Source: Desulfovibrionaceae bacterium | GTDB taxonomy: Bacteria; Desulfobacterota; Desulfovibrionia; Desulfovibrionales; Desulfovibrionaceae | Direction: 5' to 3' | Assembly (NCBI GenBank): GCA_017454105.1 | Contig: JAFTDR010000196.1 | Coordinates: 1 to 38,348 of the forward strand | Length of the DNA stretch: 38,348 nt | Shown here: piece after piece, positions 8,204 to 17,193 of the stretch | Layout: every line of letters begins with the position of its first letter | Numbering within the stretch: the stretch's first letter is position 1 | Program-made: the position numbers and the translations under genes | The notes under the pieces: model-generated | Told to the model about the DNA's origin: nothing | Database searches by the model: none | The model's input: only the letters and a program-made list of their open reading frames with translations

Positions 8204-11200
8204 TCATTGTGATAGCCTTCTCCTTGTTATGGCGATGAGTGCTGCCCCAAGAGTCCGTTTACAAGGTCCTGAAAGGCAGACCGCACCGGCCAGACGAAGT
8301 AGTGGATTTTTTGAGTCCGAAAAAAAGCGCATGGGATCGCGGGATAGTTTCACAAGAAGTCTATCCTTGCGCGTGCGCACAGGCCGATCCTCCGCCTTCT
8401 CCCGCGGCCTGTTCTGCCCAATCGAGGCATAGGCTTCCCTGACCTCAGGCTCTGCGCGGGCAAGACTCATCGCAAGTGAGCGTGTAAGCTGACTTATGGC
8501 TCTCCCAGCCTCAAGCTGGCGGATATGCGCCATCGTGAATGCGGGAGCAAATTCGCGGACATCCCCCCAAAGTTCCACTGAATCGCGTAGATGGGCCAGT
8601 GAATCGACAAGGACCGGATCATCGGGATGCTTCTCAAACCACAAAAGAGCGTGGTCCGCGCACAGACGCTCAAGCGCTGCTCTGTCCCCCTCAACCGAGA
8701 GTTCTGAAAAAGCCCGCATGCATTCCATGGTGCGCGTGTCAATGGCATAATAGAGAGCCGCGTCAAAAGGCTCGCGGTCCATGACCGGCACAACGCGGCC
8801 ATACTCTTTCTTGTAGGCGCGCACTGTCTGGTAGGGGAAGTTCGCGAAAACCGCTTCCACAAAAATGAGGGATGTTGTGTTTGTCGTGAAATTCCGGCGT
8901 ATTGTCCGCCCTTCAGAAGGAAGTATGCTGCGAAAATAGTAATAGATATTGTCTAAGGGTCTCCCTGCGGCACAGTCGAGCAGCCGGCCAAAAAGAGCCT
9001 GCGTATAACCCCGCCCCCAGAATTCGACAAAGGCGAAGCTCTCGTCACAATCAATTTCCTGGCGCAGATACTCAAGCACAATTTCCCGTTTTTCTGCGGC
9101 TTTCTCAAGAAGATACTTCTGGAAAACCGGAGAGGACTTAAAATAACTCGCAAGCGCCTCAAGGTCATTCTTAGTGATTGCGCCCTTTTTGCAGAGCTCA
9201 AGCTCAGGAAAAAGCTTCTGAAAGGTTCCGTGGGAGATGTCCAGAGAGGAGAGAAGCTTGGTATACGAATCGACACCAACAAAATTTCCGAAATTTGAGA
9301 AAAACTCGTCATCAACGCTGTCAATCATGGCCGGAAGGCGCCAGACCCGCCGCGATCCATAAATGTACTTTGTCTGGACACTGCCTGAGAGATTGTGCGC
9401 CTCGATATAGGTGTCAGCGAGCTTTTTTAAGAAAAAGCCGTCGCGCGATATGAAATAGAGTGTCGAAATCTTTTTTTGGACAGCGTCTCTCACGACCCAG
9501 CTGATATACGGAACAAAGGTGAAGCCAAGATGGGCAAAGGCGTAGTACTCTTTGGTCGAAAGCCTCTCACGCACACGCGTCCTTGCAAGGAGAGCCGCGA
9601 CTTTGAAGGCATCTGCTGACTGCGCCCCCTCAACAAAAGCGGCCTCAAACTCATTGTACTGCGCAGTTGGAACATGGTGCGGAATAATCCCGAGAGTCTT
9701 TGCGACAGTGACATCAGCAAACGCATTGTCCCCGTAGTGATGCCATTCACCGAAACGGTAGGGCGCGAGATCTCTGTACACGGCAAGGTAGAGGTTCTGC
9801 GTTGTCTTCTGCACACCGACGGCACTCGAGAGATAGATCGGTAGACCCGCTATCGTCGTACTCACACGGCTAAGCATAGACTGAATGACATCTTTGGGCA
9901 GATACATGTCGGAAATAAGCACCACTTTTTCGTGAGCTTTTACAAGCTCCTCACAGAAAGACACATTCGCAGGCACAGGAATCACGTTTGCAAGCTCTGC
10001 CTCGGTCTCCCATTGCTTAAGACACTGAGTACTCTCCGATGTGAGCCCATAGACATCCGCAAGGCGCTGGAAAATAGCGTCATACTGTATTTCAAAAAGG
10101 CCGATCGCCTTCTTTGTGTATTCGCGCACATTCGCTTCGGCATGCATGCGGATTTCGGGATATTTGACAGAAAAAATTGCAGGAAAGCGCTCTGCGTGCG
10201 CGCGGATTGTCTCCTGCACAGAGTAGAAAATCCCAACTGGCTTTAAGACACGCCGGGCAATCAGCGTATCAAAGATGTCAAAACTGTAGAGAGTTGGCAG
10301 GGAAGGAAGGCTTTGTACACGGAAAGCGAAAGCCTGCTCAAGAATGGCCTCGCAGTCATTTGCGCCAGAGTAGGACCAGAATTTTGCGAGTATTTCCTTA
10401 GTCTTCTCTTTGTCTTCTGCCTCCCCACTCGTACCTGTGCGGCCAAGCGCAGAAAGAAGGTCATCAAAGGTCTCGCAGAGAGAGCCTGTCGTATTGCTGA
10501 AATAATCGTAGATGAGAAACTGATTCTCGTCCTTGTAGTCAAAGATATAGCGTATGAATGTCCGCACCCCTGCCGCCAAAAGATCATAGTACATCGAGGA
10601 ATAATCGACGATGCCAATGTCTATGCGGTCAAAGATCTCGTAGACGTCGTACTGGTTATCCCAAAGAATTAGGTAGGGATTGTTGCGGGCAATTGAGGAG
10701 AGGCGTTCAAAATAAAAATCATCCGTAATTTTCGGATGGAGCTTTATTATGAGGACAATGCCATTTTTCTCAAGCGTGTCCAAAAGAGCCTGGACATCTG
10801 TGATCGCCCGATACAGAAAATTGCGGGAATTCACCTCGCGATAGGTTGGCACATACAGGGCAAGGCGCGCATTTTTCGGGACACCGTCTAAAGGAATGCG
10901 CGGATCGTAGGTGCGCACACTCTCTTCAATGCGGCCGCAGCGAGGGTAGCCTGCGCGGAGGATCTGGTTGTCTGCAAGATCGAGCTGCTCGGCAAAATGC
11001 TTCTCCATAAAGGGCGATGTGACAAGAAAACACATCTTTGTACGAAAGAAGGTATTAAAGCGAATGTATTTCCTCGCAATCGGCACACCAAGAAAGTCCC
11101 TAAGCCAGCAGCGCTCAATGGACTTAAGCCCAACGCCATGGAAGAGATTGACAAGAATGACATTCTTCAGGCTCTCTGGGTAGTTTTCCTTAACCTGCTC

Positions 11201-11476
11201 GACCACATAGTAGCCCGCCTTTGGCATAAGCGTCTGGGCAAGCTGACTTTGAAACGTGCAGGCCCGGTAGCCGAGCGCGCAGATCAAATCCGCTGTTTTC
11301 TTGCTCTCTGAAATATAGCAGGCGTAGATATCCTTTCTGCGGGTCACAACGTACAAAAAAAGATATTTCACGTTCCCCGCAAACTGATCACCGCTGTTGA
11401 AAAGCCAAATATGGCTGCGCGGAAAAGAATCCAGTGTCTGACAGGTCCCATCCTGGGAAGTACTTTTTGTTTTCAT
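8204..11476 (-). CDS. CDP-polyol phosphotransferase fused to a HAD domain
   Basis: Large two-part protein (1,090 aa). Residues ~30-390 form a TagF/TagB-like CDP-glycerol (or ribitol) phosphotransferase: FHGVGLKS with His113, YVPTYRE (~208-214), KLHPK with His247, and DYSSMYYDLL (~291-300), which matches the family's two catalytic His and nucleotide-binding block. From ~397 a HAD-type domain begins: FDIFDTLIAR with Asp400 and Asp403, later ISDMYLPKD and YGDNAFADV. The C-terminal ~500 residues, including YFISRDGFFLKKLAD, resemble the extension of HAD proteins found in polysaccharide loci. No signal or membrane segments are evident, so it probably works at the inner face of the membrane. It follows the tarIJ-like genes after an ~830-base gap and overlaps glnS by ATGA. 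The substrate polyol is inferred. Confidence 0.85.
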   Translation of the reverse strand: MKTKSTSQDGTCQTLDSFPRSHIWLFNSGDQFAGNVKYLFLYVVTRRKDIYACYISESKKTADLICALGYRACTFQSQLAQTLMPKAGYYVVEQVKENYPESLKNVILVNLFHGVGLKSIERCWLRDFLGVPIARKYIRFNTFFRTKMCFLVTSPFMEKHFAEQLDLADNQILRAGYPRCGRIEESVRTYDPRIPLDGVPKNARLALYVPTYREVNSRNFLYRAITDVQALLDTLEKNGIVLIIKLHPKITDDFYFERLSSIARNNPYLILWDNQYDVYEIFDRIDIGIVDYSSMYYDLLAAGVRTFIRYIFDYKDENQFLIYDYFSNTTGSLCETFDDLLSALGRTGTSGEAEDKEKTKEILAKFWSYSGANDCEAILEQAFAFRVQSLPSLPTLYSFDIFDTLIARRVLKPVGIFYSVQETIRAHAERFPAIFSVKYPEIRMHAEANVREYTKKAIGLFEIQYDAIFQRLADVYGLTSESTQCLKQWETEAELANVIPVPANVSFCEELVKAHEKVVLISDMYLPKDVIQSMLSRVSTTIAGLPIYLSSAVGVQKTTQNLYLAVYRDLAPYRFGEWHHYGDNAFADVTVAKTLGIIPHHVPTAQYNEFEAAFVEGAQSADAFKVAALLARTRVRERLSTKEYYAFAHLGFTFVPYISWVVRDAVQKKISTLYFISRDGFFLKKLADTYIEAHNLSGSVQTKYIYGSRRVWRLPAMIDSVDDEFFSNFGNFVGVDSYTKLLSSLDISHGTFQKLFPELELCKKGAITKNDLEALASYFKSSPVFQKYLLEKAAEKREIVLEYLRQEIDCDESFAFVEFWGRGYTQALFGRLLDCAAGRPLDNIYYYFRSILPSEGRTIRRNFTTNTTSLIFVEAVFANFPYQTVRAYKKEYGRVVPVMDREPFDAALYYAIDTRTMECMRAFSELSVEGDRAALERLCADHALLWFEKHPDDPVLVDSLAHLRDSVELWGDVREFAPAFTMAHIRQLEAGRAISQLTRSLAMSLARAEPEVREAYASIGQNRPREKAEDRPVRTRKDRLLVKLSRDPMRFFSDSKNPLLRLAGAVCLSGPCKRTLGAALIAITRRRLSQ

Positions 11477-12305
11477 TAGGTCTTCAGTGCTAACCCAGAC
11501 CGCTTGGCCTGGGAGGAAACGCTGCCTCCACCGTTTTCCTTAAAAAGTGATACAAATCCGCGCGGCATAGTGCCGATTCTCCCTTAACAGCGTGTAGTCT
11601 CTCGCTCCTAAAAAGCCCTCCAAAAAGATGCGGCAAAAGCTCGCAGTTCATCCCTTGCGAGCCACGACGGAACAGCCTTGTCTTATGCGAGCGTACGTAT
11701 TGGGACTTTGCAGCCAAATGGACCACAGCCTGTCACACCAAAGTCTGTCTCAAGGGACCGCCTCGTCTCTAAGGTTCACATCGCAACATGCTGAACACAA
11801 GTTGGACTGGCCAAGAATCGAAGAGACTAGGCGAAAAAGCCAGGCCAAACAGGTACGCTGCACAGTCGCAAAAAAAACACGTGTCTGCGGGCAAAAGGCC
11901 CCTCGCTTGTAAAAAAAACAGATCCGCCAAAGAAATGTTTGGCAGGTCGGGTACGCTAAGCGAAAAGATTGCGATCCGCGCAACCTAACACAGCGTTTCG
12001 CATGCGCGCACTGTCATCCCCAAAGACTTGCGAGCGCACACGCGTAACACTTTCGTTCAAGGCCAGCGTTTTTTGTCAGAAAGCCCCGCAAAAGACTGCC
12101 ATTCTTTCGTGTACAGGTCAACGTGATACAGGGCGGCGCAAACGATCGTTTGCCGAACGGAGCACATCCTCCGATTGCAAGTATATTCTGATTATGGCCC
12201 ACGTTTGTACGTGTGGTATACTGCGGGTAGAAAAGAACAGAGTTCAATGCCGGCTCCCGTTCACAGAATGCAAGTTTGTTTCTTGCTGGAGTATAGCTTG
12301 GGATC
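11477..12305. other. Long intergenic gap, no gene recognised
   Basis: About 830 bases between the TarJ-like gene and the phosphotransferase-HAD gene. Short open frames exist on both strands, but none resembles a known family or has a good ribosome binding site. Base composition is mixed, with many A/T homopolymer runs and a 16-base palindrome at 12138-12153. It probably holds the promoter of the downstream gene plus decayed sequence. Confidence 0.5.
12138..12153. repeat. 16-base perfect palindrome GCAAACGATCGTTTGC
   Basis: Self-complementary with no spacer, inside the long gap upstream of the phosphotransferase-HAD gene. Such symmetry suits a dimeric regulator, but no family can be named from the sequence. 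Confidence 0.45.
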
Positions 12306-13319
12306 TCAAAAATTTTTTTTGAGTATTGTTTTATACGGCAGATTCTTGTCCTCAATAAAAATATCGCCAAGTTCTGATGCCGTCTGAAAGGAGACGCGGG
12401 CTGAGACAATTTTTAAAAGGGAATTTCTGACATCGTCTCTGTCGATCAATTGTTTTGCCTGCTCAAAATCCGCGCGCACACTCCTGCTTGTGCCAAGTAT
12501 TGTCAGTCCCTTCTCAAGCACAAGGCGGGTTGGAAAAACAGGGGGAATCTCAGAGACCCCCATAAGGACCAGAGATCCTGTAGGATAGAGGTGATCGACC
12601 GCGTGGCGTATGGCGTTCTGCGCCCCATTGCCGCCAACGCATTCAAAACCATAGGAGACACGCGTTGTGTCGCGCTTATCTTGGATGTTTACGCGGCGGG
12701 TGCAAAAAGAAAAATTCAAAAGCTTCTCATCGTGCTTGCCAAAGACTGTGATATCGGCATCGGGCATAAAGGCGGACAGTGTTCTCGCCATCATATAGCC
12801 CATGCTGCCATCCCCCCAAACGCCGAAGGAGGCGTCATTGGGCACATTTGTCACATCCTTAAGCCTACTTAAAGCCTGGCAGCAGACGCTCATAAGCTCT
12901 GTTAAAACGTAGATCCAGACAGGCTCGCCAGACAGTGGGATGAGTTCGCTCTTTTCCATAGAGAGAACTTCCTGGCAAAAACCGTCCGCATTGCTTGAGC
13001 GGAAAAACGCGCCTGTTGCGTAATTGCTCTTTTTTTCTATCGCACTTGGGCCGCCGGGAAGGAGAACGCAGCTTGTGCCAGGTGCGAGTTCCCCGCTTGG
13101 ATCGTGCAAAACTTCCCCCACAGCCTCGTGAAAAAGGCTCAATGGGAGTTTTTTTGCCAAGACCTCTGGGGGCCTGTTGCCCTGGAAATAGCGCTGATCG
13201 GCCGCGCAAATCGACAAATAGCTTGGACGGATAAGGACAAAAGAATCCCGCACGTCCTCTAAAGCAAACATGGGCAAAAAAAGCCCAGGTTTGACCAGGC
13301 GGATGACTTCCTTAATCAT
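12306..13319 (-). CDS. tarJ: TarJ-like ribulose-5-phosphate reductase
   Basis: Zinc-type medium-chain dehydrogenase predicted to reduce ribulose 5-phosphate to ribitol 5-phosphate with NADPH. The N-terminal half has the MDR catalytic-domain pattern (LSICAADQRYFQG with a zinc-ligand Cys, FHEAVGEV). The Rossmann loop is VWGDGSMGYMMARTL. The 337-residue length fits TarJ/Bcs1-type enzymes. It overlaps the TarI-like gene by ATGA, the typical pairing in CDP-ribitol synthesis, and this neighbour is the main reason for choosing TarJ over a generic alcohol dehydrogenase. The cytoplasmic product would feed the CDP-ribitol pool for the phosphotransferases nearby. Confidence 0.82.
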   Translation of the reverse strand: MIKEVIRLVKPGLFLPMFALEDVRDSFVLIRPSYLSICAADQRYFQGNRPPEVLAKKLPLSLFHEAVGEVLHDPSGELAPGTSCVLLPGGPSAIEKKSNYATGAFFRSSNADGFCQEVLSMEKSELIPLSGEPVWIYVLTELMSVCCQALSRLKDVTNVPNDASFGVWGDGSMGYMMARTLSAFMPDADITVFGKHDEKLLNFSFCTRRVNIQDKRDTTRVSYGFECVGGNGAQNAIRHAVDHLYPTGSLVLMGVSEIPPVFPTRLVLEKGLTILGTSRSVRADFEQAKQLIDRDDVRNSLLKIVSARVSFQTASELGDIFIEDKNLPYKTILKKNF

Positions 13320-14029
13320 GATAGGCCCCGCTCAACAGCACCGATCAAAAAGGAGGCGATATTGAAATCGTACTCTGTTGTGATCTTGATGTTGAAGACA
13401 TCGCCTTGGACTAAGCCAACTGTGCAGCCATTTTCCTTAAGAATACGCGCTGCGTCCGTCACCCGGTCCAGATAGTCCTTGTCAAGTGTCGCATAGAGAC
13501 GCAAGTAGGTTTTAAGCCTAAAACTCTGCGGCGTCTGCCCCTGGTACATCGTCCGTCTGTCTGGAATTGCGGACACAAGCGTATTGTCCTCGGAAACGAC
13601 AATGGTATCAGTTGCTGGAATCACTGTGTCACAGGCATCGAAGCGCTCAAGGGCCCGGATGTTCTCCTCTATAACCCTTAGCGAGACAAAAGGCCGCGCC
13701 ACATCGTGGCTTATCACAAGATCTGAGTCAGAGGTCTCATAGCGCTCGTCAATATAGCGGACTGCGTTATACAGTGACTCCTGCCTTGTTTTGCCGCCCT
13801 CACACACATGGCAAGCCGCGTAGCGTGGATGCGAGAGAACATCGCGTGTGTGGCTCATCCAGATGGACGGCGCCACAACCACAATAGAGTCTATCCGTGG
13901 GCAGGCGAGAAACTTGTCCACAGCAAGACGCAATATGGGCTCACCCCGTATCTCGAGAAACTGCTTGGGTATTGTCGAGGTTTTCATACGGCTTCCACTT
14001 CCAGCGGCAAGAAGCACAGCATAGATCAT
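13316..14029 (-). CDS. tarI: TarI-like ribitol-5-phosphate cytidylyltransferase
   Basis: IspD/TarI family enzyme that would join CTP and ribitol 5-phosphate to CDP-ribitol. Visible motifs are the CTP-binding LLAAGSGSRMKTSTIPKQF, then CEGGKTRQESLYNAV, ISHDVARPFV, and GQTPQSFRL. The ATG at 14029 is chosen because GGAG lies 7 bases upstream and it places the nucleotide loop right at the N-terminus; a frame extension adds five residues. It overlaps the TarJ-like gene. IspD (MEP pathway) is the main alternative, but the paired reductase and polyol-phosphate transferases around it favour TarI. Confidence 0.85.
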   Translation of the reverse strand: MIYAVLLAAGSGSRMKTSTIPKQFLEIRGEPILRLAVDKFLACPRIDSIVVVAPSIWMSHTRDVLSHPRYAACHVCEGGKTRQESLYNAVRYIDERYETSDSDLVISHDVARPFVSLRVIEENIRALERFDACDTVIPATDTIVVSEDNTLVSAIPDRRTMYQGQTPQSFRLKTYLRLYATLDKDYLDRVTDAARILKENGCTVGLVQGDVFNIKITTEYDFNIASFLIGAVERGLS

Positions 14030-14115
14030 AGACACACTCCACAAGTGTTGGAACGCTCTGAGAAGTCAAACGACACAGGACGCTTTTTTGGCACGCAATA
14101 CACAGTAAACAAACT

Positions 14116-15207
14116 TCATGTCTTGCGAAGGCAGGAGACGATACAATCGCAGACTCTCTCTGTCGAATGGCCGTCACAGGCCCCCATATGTTTTTCCCAA
14201 AAATCAGGGTAGGTCAGTCTTTTTCCGTAGAGGCGGACAATTGTCTGCGCAAGAGATAGAGAATCTGTGCATGTCACATCTGGAAAAACATCCGCCGGAG
14301 AAAAATAGAGTTCCCGCTCATTTGCCTGATAGGCAGATAAATCTGGGACGTAAAAAAGAAATGGCCTGTGAAAGGCAAGGAAATCAAAAAAAATCGAGGA
14401 ATAATCTGTGATAAGGAGAGCCGCCCGCTCAAGGGCTTCCGCCTCAGGTAAAAGGGACCAGTCCTCCCAGCCTTGCGCAGCACATGATTTATCGAGCGAT
14501 GGATGGCAGCGTATGGCAAAACGCGCAGAGATTCCCGATTGCTCTAAGGCGTGCGCAAGCGCAAAAGCGTCTGGGATTTTCGGCATGCAGCGCTTCCCAT
14601 CCTTGGTCCTAAAAGTCGGCGCATAGAGGATAGTTTCTGGCCTATAGCCCTCTCTCTCAAGCACTCTCCCCCGCTCAAGTAAGGCATCCATGCGCGGGGA
14701 GCCAAAGACCTTCATCTGCTTAGGCCGTAAACGGAAGGCGCGGGCATAGACCTCTGCAGTGTGCTTTGATGTGCAGATAAAGTAGGCGATGCAGCGGTGA
14801 ATTCGGGCTATGCGCCTATCTTCAGCTTTCGCATCACAGTCCTTGCGCTTTGCGTCAAAGGCTATTTTCTTATAGGCGCCGCAGGCGTGCCAGCAATTGA
14901 TAAGACAGGTTTTCGAACTCAGTCGAACAAAGGCCGCAGGCGAACTTGCGTCAATAACCAGAACTTTCGCTTTGGCGAGAACTGCCAAACTCGCATAGGT
15001 GTGCTCGAGGAGTTCCTGGTAGGAGAGAAGTGTGTAGGGAATGCCGCGCTGGGTAAGAGCCTCTGCAAGGGAGGAGATATTGCGGTAGAGATCGTTTTTG
15101 GATGCGCTATAGAGGATGAGCGTATCCTTACGACGTATGAGCGAGACCAGGGAATAGAAAAGATTGCGGGCAAAGGCTTTGACAAGGATTCTAAGCGTTT
15201 TCAGCAT
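14116..15207 (-). CDS. CDP-glycerol/ribitol glycerophosphotransferase family protein
   Basis: Teichoic-acid-type polyol-phosphate transferase (TagB/TarF/TarL superfamily, 363 aa). It shows LINCWHACGAYKKIAF with the first catalytic His, ILYAPTFRTKDG, IRCHPSLD with the second His, and ITDYSSIFFDFL in the CDP-binding region. A short hydrophobic N-terminus (LRILVKAFARNLFYSLVSLI) may be a membrane-association helix. It lies between the GT61 gene and tarI, so it probably moves ribitol- or glycerol-phosphate from the CDP-activated donor onto a lipid-linked glycan at the inner membrane. No clear Shine-Dalgarno precedes the ATG. Confidence 0.87.
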   Translation of the reverse strand: MLKTLRILVKAFARNLFYSLVSLIRRKDTLILYSASKNDLYRNISSLAEALTQRGIPYTLLSYQELLEHTYASLAVLAKAKVLVIDASSPAAFVRLSSKTCLINCWHACGAYKKIAFDAKRKDCDAKAEDRRIARIHRCIAYFICTSKHTAEVYARAFRLRPKQMKVFGSPRMDALLERGRVLEREGYRPETILYAPTFRTKDGKRCMPKIPDAFALAHALEQSGISARFAIRCHPSLDKSCAAQGWEDWSLLPEAEALERAALLITDYSSIFFDFLAFHRPFLFYVPDLSAYQANERELYFSPADVFPDVTCTDSLSLAQTIVRLYGKRLTYPDFWEKHMGACDGHSTERVCDCIVSCLRKT

Positions 15208-15232
15208 GGGAAAAAATGGATGGACGCGGGTT

Positions 15233-17182
15233 TTATGTGCAGTATCCTATGACATGGGAGCGAAGACTGTGCGCGTAGAGGTAGAGAGTTGTCAGCCGCT
15301 CCGTCATGGGCGATATGAGATAGGCAAAATTTCCAAGTTCCGCGAGTATGCGGTCCATGCGGGAGCGGTACCAAGAGAAGAATGGGAGAAAAAGCTTGGG
15401 CCGCACGATCAGAAAGTGCCGTGCGAAAAGATACTTTAGGGAGTAGCCGGCATAGCGCGCAACCGCATGCACAAAGGGATCGCTTGCTACAGCGCGCGTA
15501 AGACACTCCCAGGACGCTTTTCCATGGTGTGCGCAATACTGTTTTTCGAGAGTGGGCGTAAAGGACACGCGAAAACAGACAGCGTCGAGATTGGATGCCG
15601 CACACTCCAAGTAGCGCCTTGGATCAAAGGCGACGCGGCTTCCCTCGTTATCCAAAACAAGGAGATCGGCTAACGCGAAATACGGGTATTGGTCGAAAAA
15701 AAGCCCGGCATAAATAAAGGGGAGAAGAGCGCGGGCAGAGCGCGGAAATTTTGGATGCTCGCGGCAGATGGCCTCTATGGCAGAAGCAAGAGGAAGACGC
15801 TCTTCTCCGACCGCAAGAAAATCCCCTTCTTGGCGTATGACAAAAACGCGCGCATTCTTGCTCTTTGAACAATGCGTCATAGAGTCAACAGGCAGGATCT
15901 GAGGGTGCCCAAGAAGCTCGTCCAACAAAGCAGCCTTCTCTTCCAGTGTGGCTCTCTCTTCCGAGATACAATCTGCCCGGTCAAGAGTCACTCCGCAGAC
16001 AACAGAGACAAAGCGGGATAGAAAATCAAAGAAAGAGAGATCCCAAAGCCGCTTGACTGCGTAGCCAAAGCGGCCATAGGTCACGGCATAGGCATGCAAA
16101 TAGTCTGCGATGTGCTTGTGTAAATCGGCGCACGCTTTGTCCGCATCGTAGGTTAGACCATTGTCACGGGCGTAGGCTGCAAAATGCTCGTTTGCGGAAA
16201 GAAGAAAGACGCCCCCCGCATGGGTTGTTGGCAGGAAATTGTAGGTTGCGTCGACAAAACTGACCTCGCAGTCCTTCATTTCATTTAAGACAAACTGCGG
16301 AATCAGGGCTTCTGGCTCGTTTTCGCGCAAAAGAAAGGTAAGCTTCGCATCATCCCTGCAGAAGAGAATGGCCATGTGGGAGAGTGTGCCGACAGTTGTC
16401 GCAATGGCTTCCGCTTTGGCAAGAAGGGCTATCTGATCGCTAAGCGCGTACTCCTCAAGGGCAAGGACTGTGTAGCCGTTTTGCGCGTAGATCGCTTCAA
16501 AAGTCGCTTCGCCTGCGCAGTCGCTTTTCTCAAGATGGGTCCGCGTAAGATAGAGTTTTGTGTACGATTTTCTGCTCTCTCTTGGCTCTTTTGCGACACA
16601 CTCAAGTATACGCTCGTAGATGCGCCGAAAATACGGGCGGTTTACCCAGGCATGGAGAAAAAGCGACTGCCCTGGAATAAACACTCTCTCAAAGCGTGTG
16701 GGCCGATCAACAACAAGGACACGCTCCTCAATGCCTAAAAGACGCATAAGCGCCATAAAATGCTTGGGGACCTTACCTGTAGCGACAAAGCATATCGGCA
16801 CATCCGGTAGATCTTTCTCTGTGCCGAGAAACCAGAGCCTTGAGAGTGTCTCAGTTATAGTATGCCCAAAAAGGCCAATAAGCACACCGCCAAAGATGCA
16901 GGCGGGCAAGGTCTCGGTAGAGTCCGCGGCATAGGCCGAGCGCACCGTGTAACTTAAGGTCTCGTCTGTGTCGTGGCGAGAGAGGCCGGCTAAGAAGGCG
17001 CCGGTCTCACTGACCACCCCTCCCTGGTAGACAAATCTCGCCCCATAAAAATCCGAGAGCCTGCAGGGAAGAAGAGAGGCCCGTGTATGCAGCTCAAATG
17101 CGGGCTCACCGCAAAAACGGTGGTTCATCCAAAGAAGCTTGTCCACCTCCTCCCTAAACCGCGACATATAGAGCCTTGTCAT
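15233..17182 (-). CDS. GT61-family (DUF563) glycosyltransferase with long C-terminal extension
   Basis: The first ~330 residues match glycosyltransferase family 61: FGHTITETLSRLWFL (the family's H..E block), KLYLTRTHLEKSD, and YALSDQIALLAKAEAIATTVG followed by LSHMAILF. GT61 enzymes add sugars such as xylose or GlcNAc in surface glycans; the donor here is unknown. The last ~300 residues have no domain I recognise. I favour the ATG at 17182; the frame is open for 12 more codons, overlapping galE, and an ATG five codons later has AAGG 6 bases upstream. It sits between galE and the phosphotransferase, consistent with a role in building the same polymer. Confidence 0.75.
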   Translation of the reverse strand: MTRLYMSRFREEVDKLLWMNHRFCGEPAFELHTRASLLPCRLSDFYGARFVYQGGVVSETGAFLAGLSRHDTDETLSYTVRSAYAADSTETLPACIFGGVLIGLFGHTITETLSRLWFLGTEKDLPDVPICFVATGKVPKHFMALMRLLGIEERVLVVDRPTRFERVFIPGQSLFLHAWVNRPYFRRIYERILECVAKEPRESRKSYTKLYLTRTHLEKSDCAGEATFEAIYAQNGYTVLALEEYALSDQIALLAKAEAIATTVGTLSHMAILFCRDDAKLTFLLRENEPEALIPQFVLNEMKDCEVSFVDATYNFLPTTHAGGVFLLSANEHFAAYARDNGLTYDADKACADLHKHIADYLHAYAVTYGRFGYAVKRLWDLSFFDFLSRFVSVVCGVTLDRADCISEERATLEEKAALLDELLGHPQILPVDSMTHCSKSKNARVFVIRQEGDFLAVGEERLPLASAIEAICREHPKFPRSARALLPFIYAGLFFDQYPYFALADLLVLDNEGSRVAFDPRRYLECAASNLDAVCFRVSFTPTLEKQYCAHHGKASWECLTRAVASDPFVHAVARYAGYSLKYLFARHFLIVRPKLFLPFFSWYRSRMDRILAELGNFAYLISPMTERLTTLYLYAHSLRSHVIGYCT

Positions 17183-17193
17183 ACAATCCCGCT

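Noticed and set aside
13316..14029. IspD of the MEP pathway
   Set aside because: Possible by motif alone, but overlap with a TarJ-like reductase and the surrounding polyol-phosphate transferases favour TarI.
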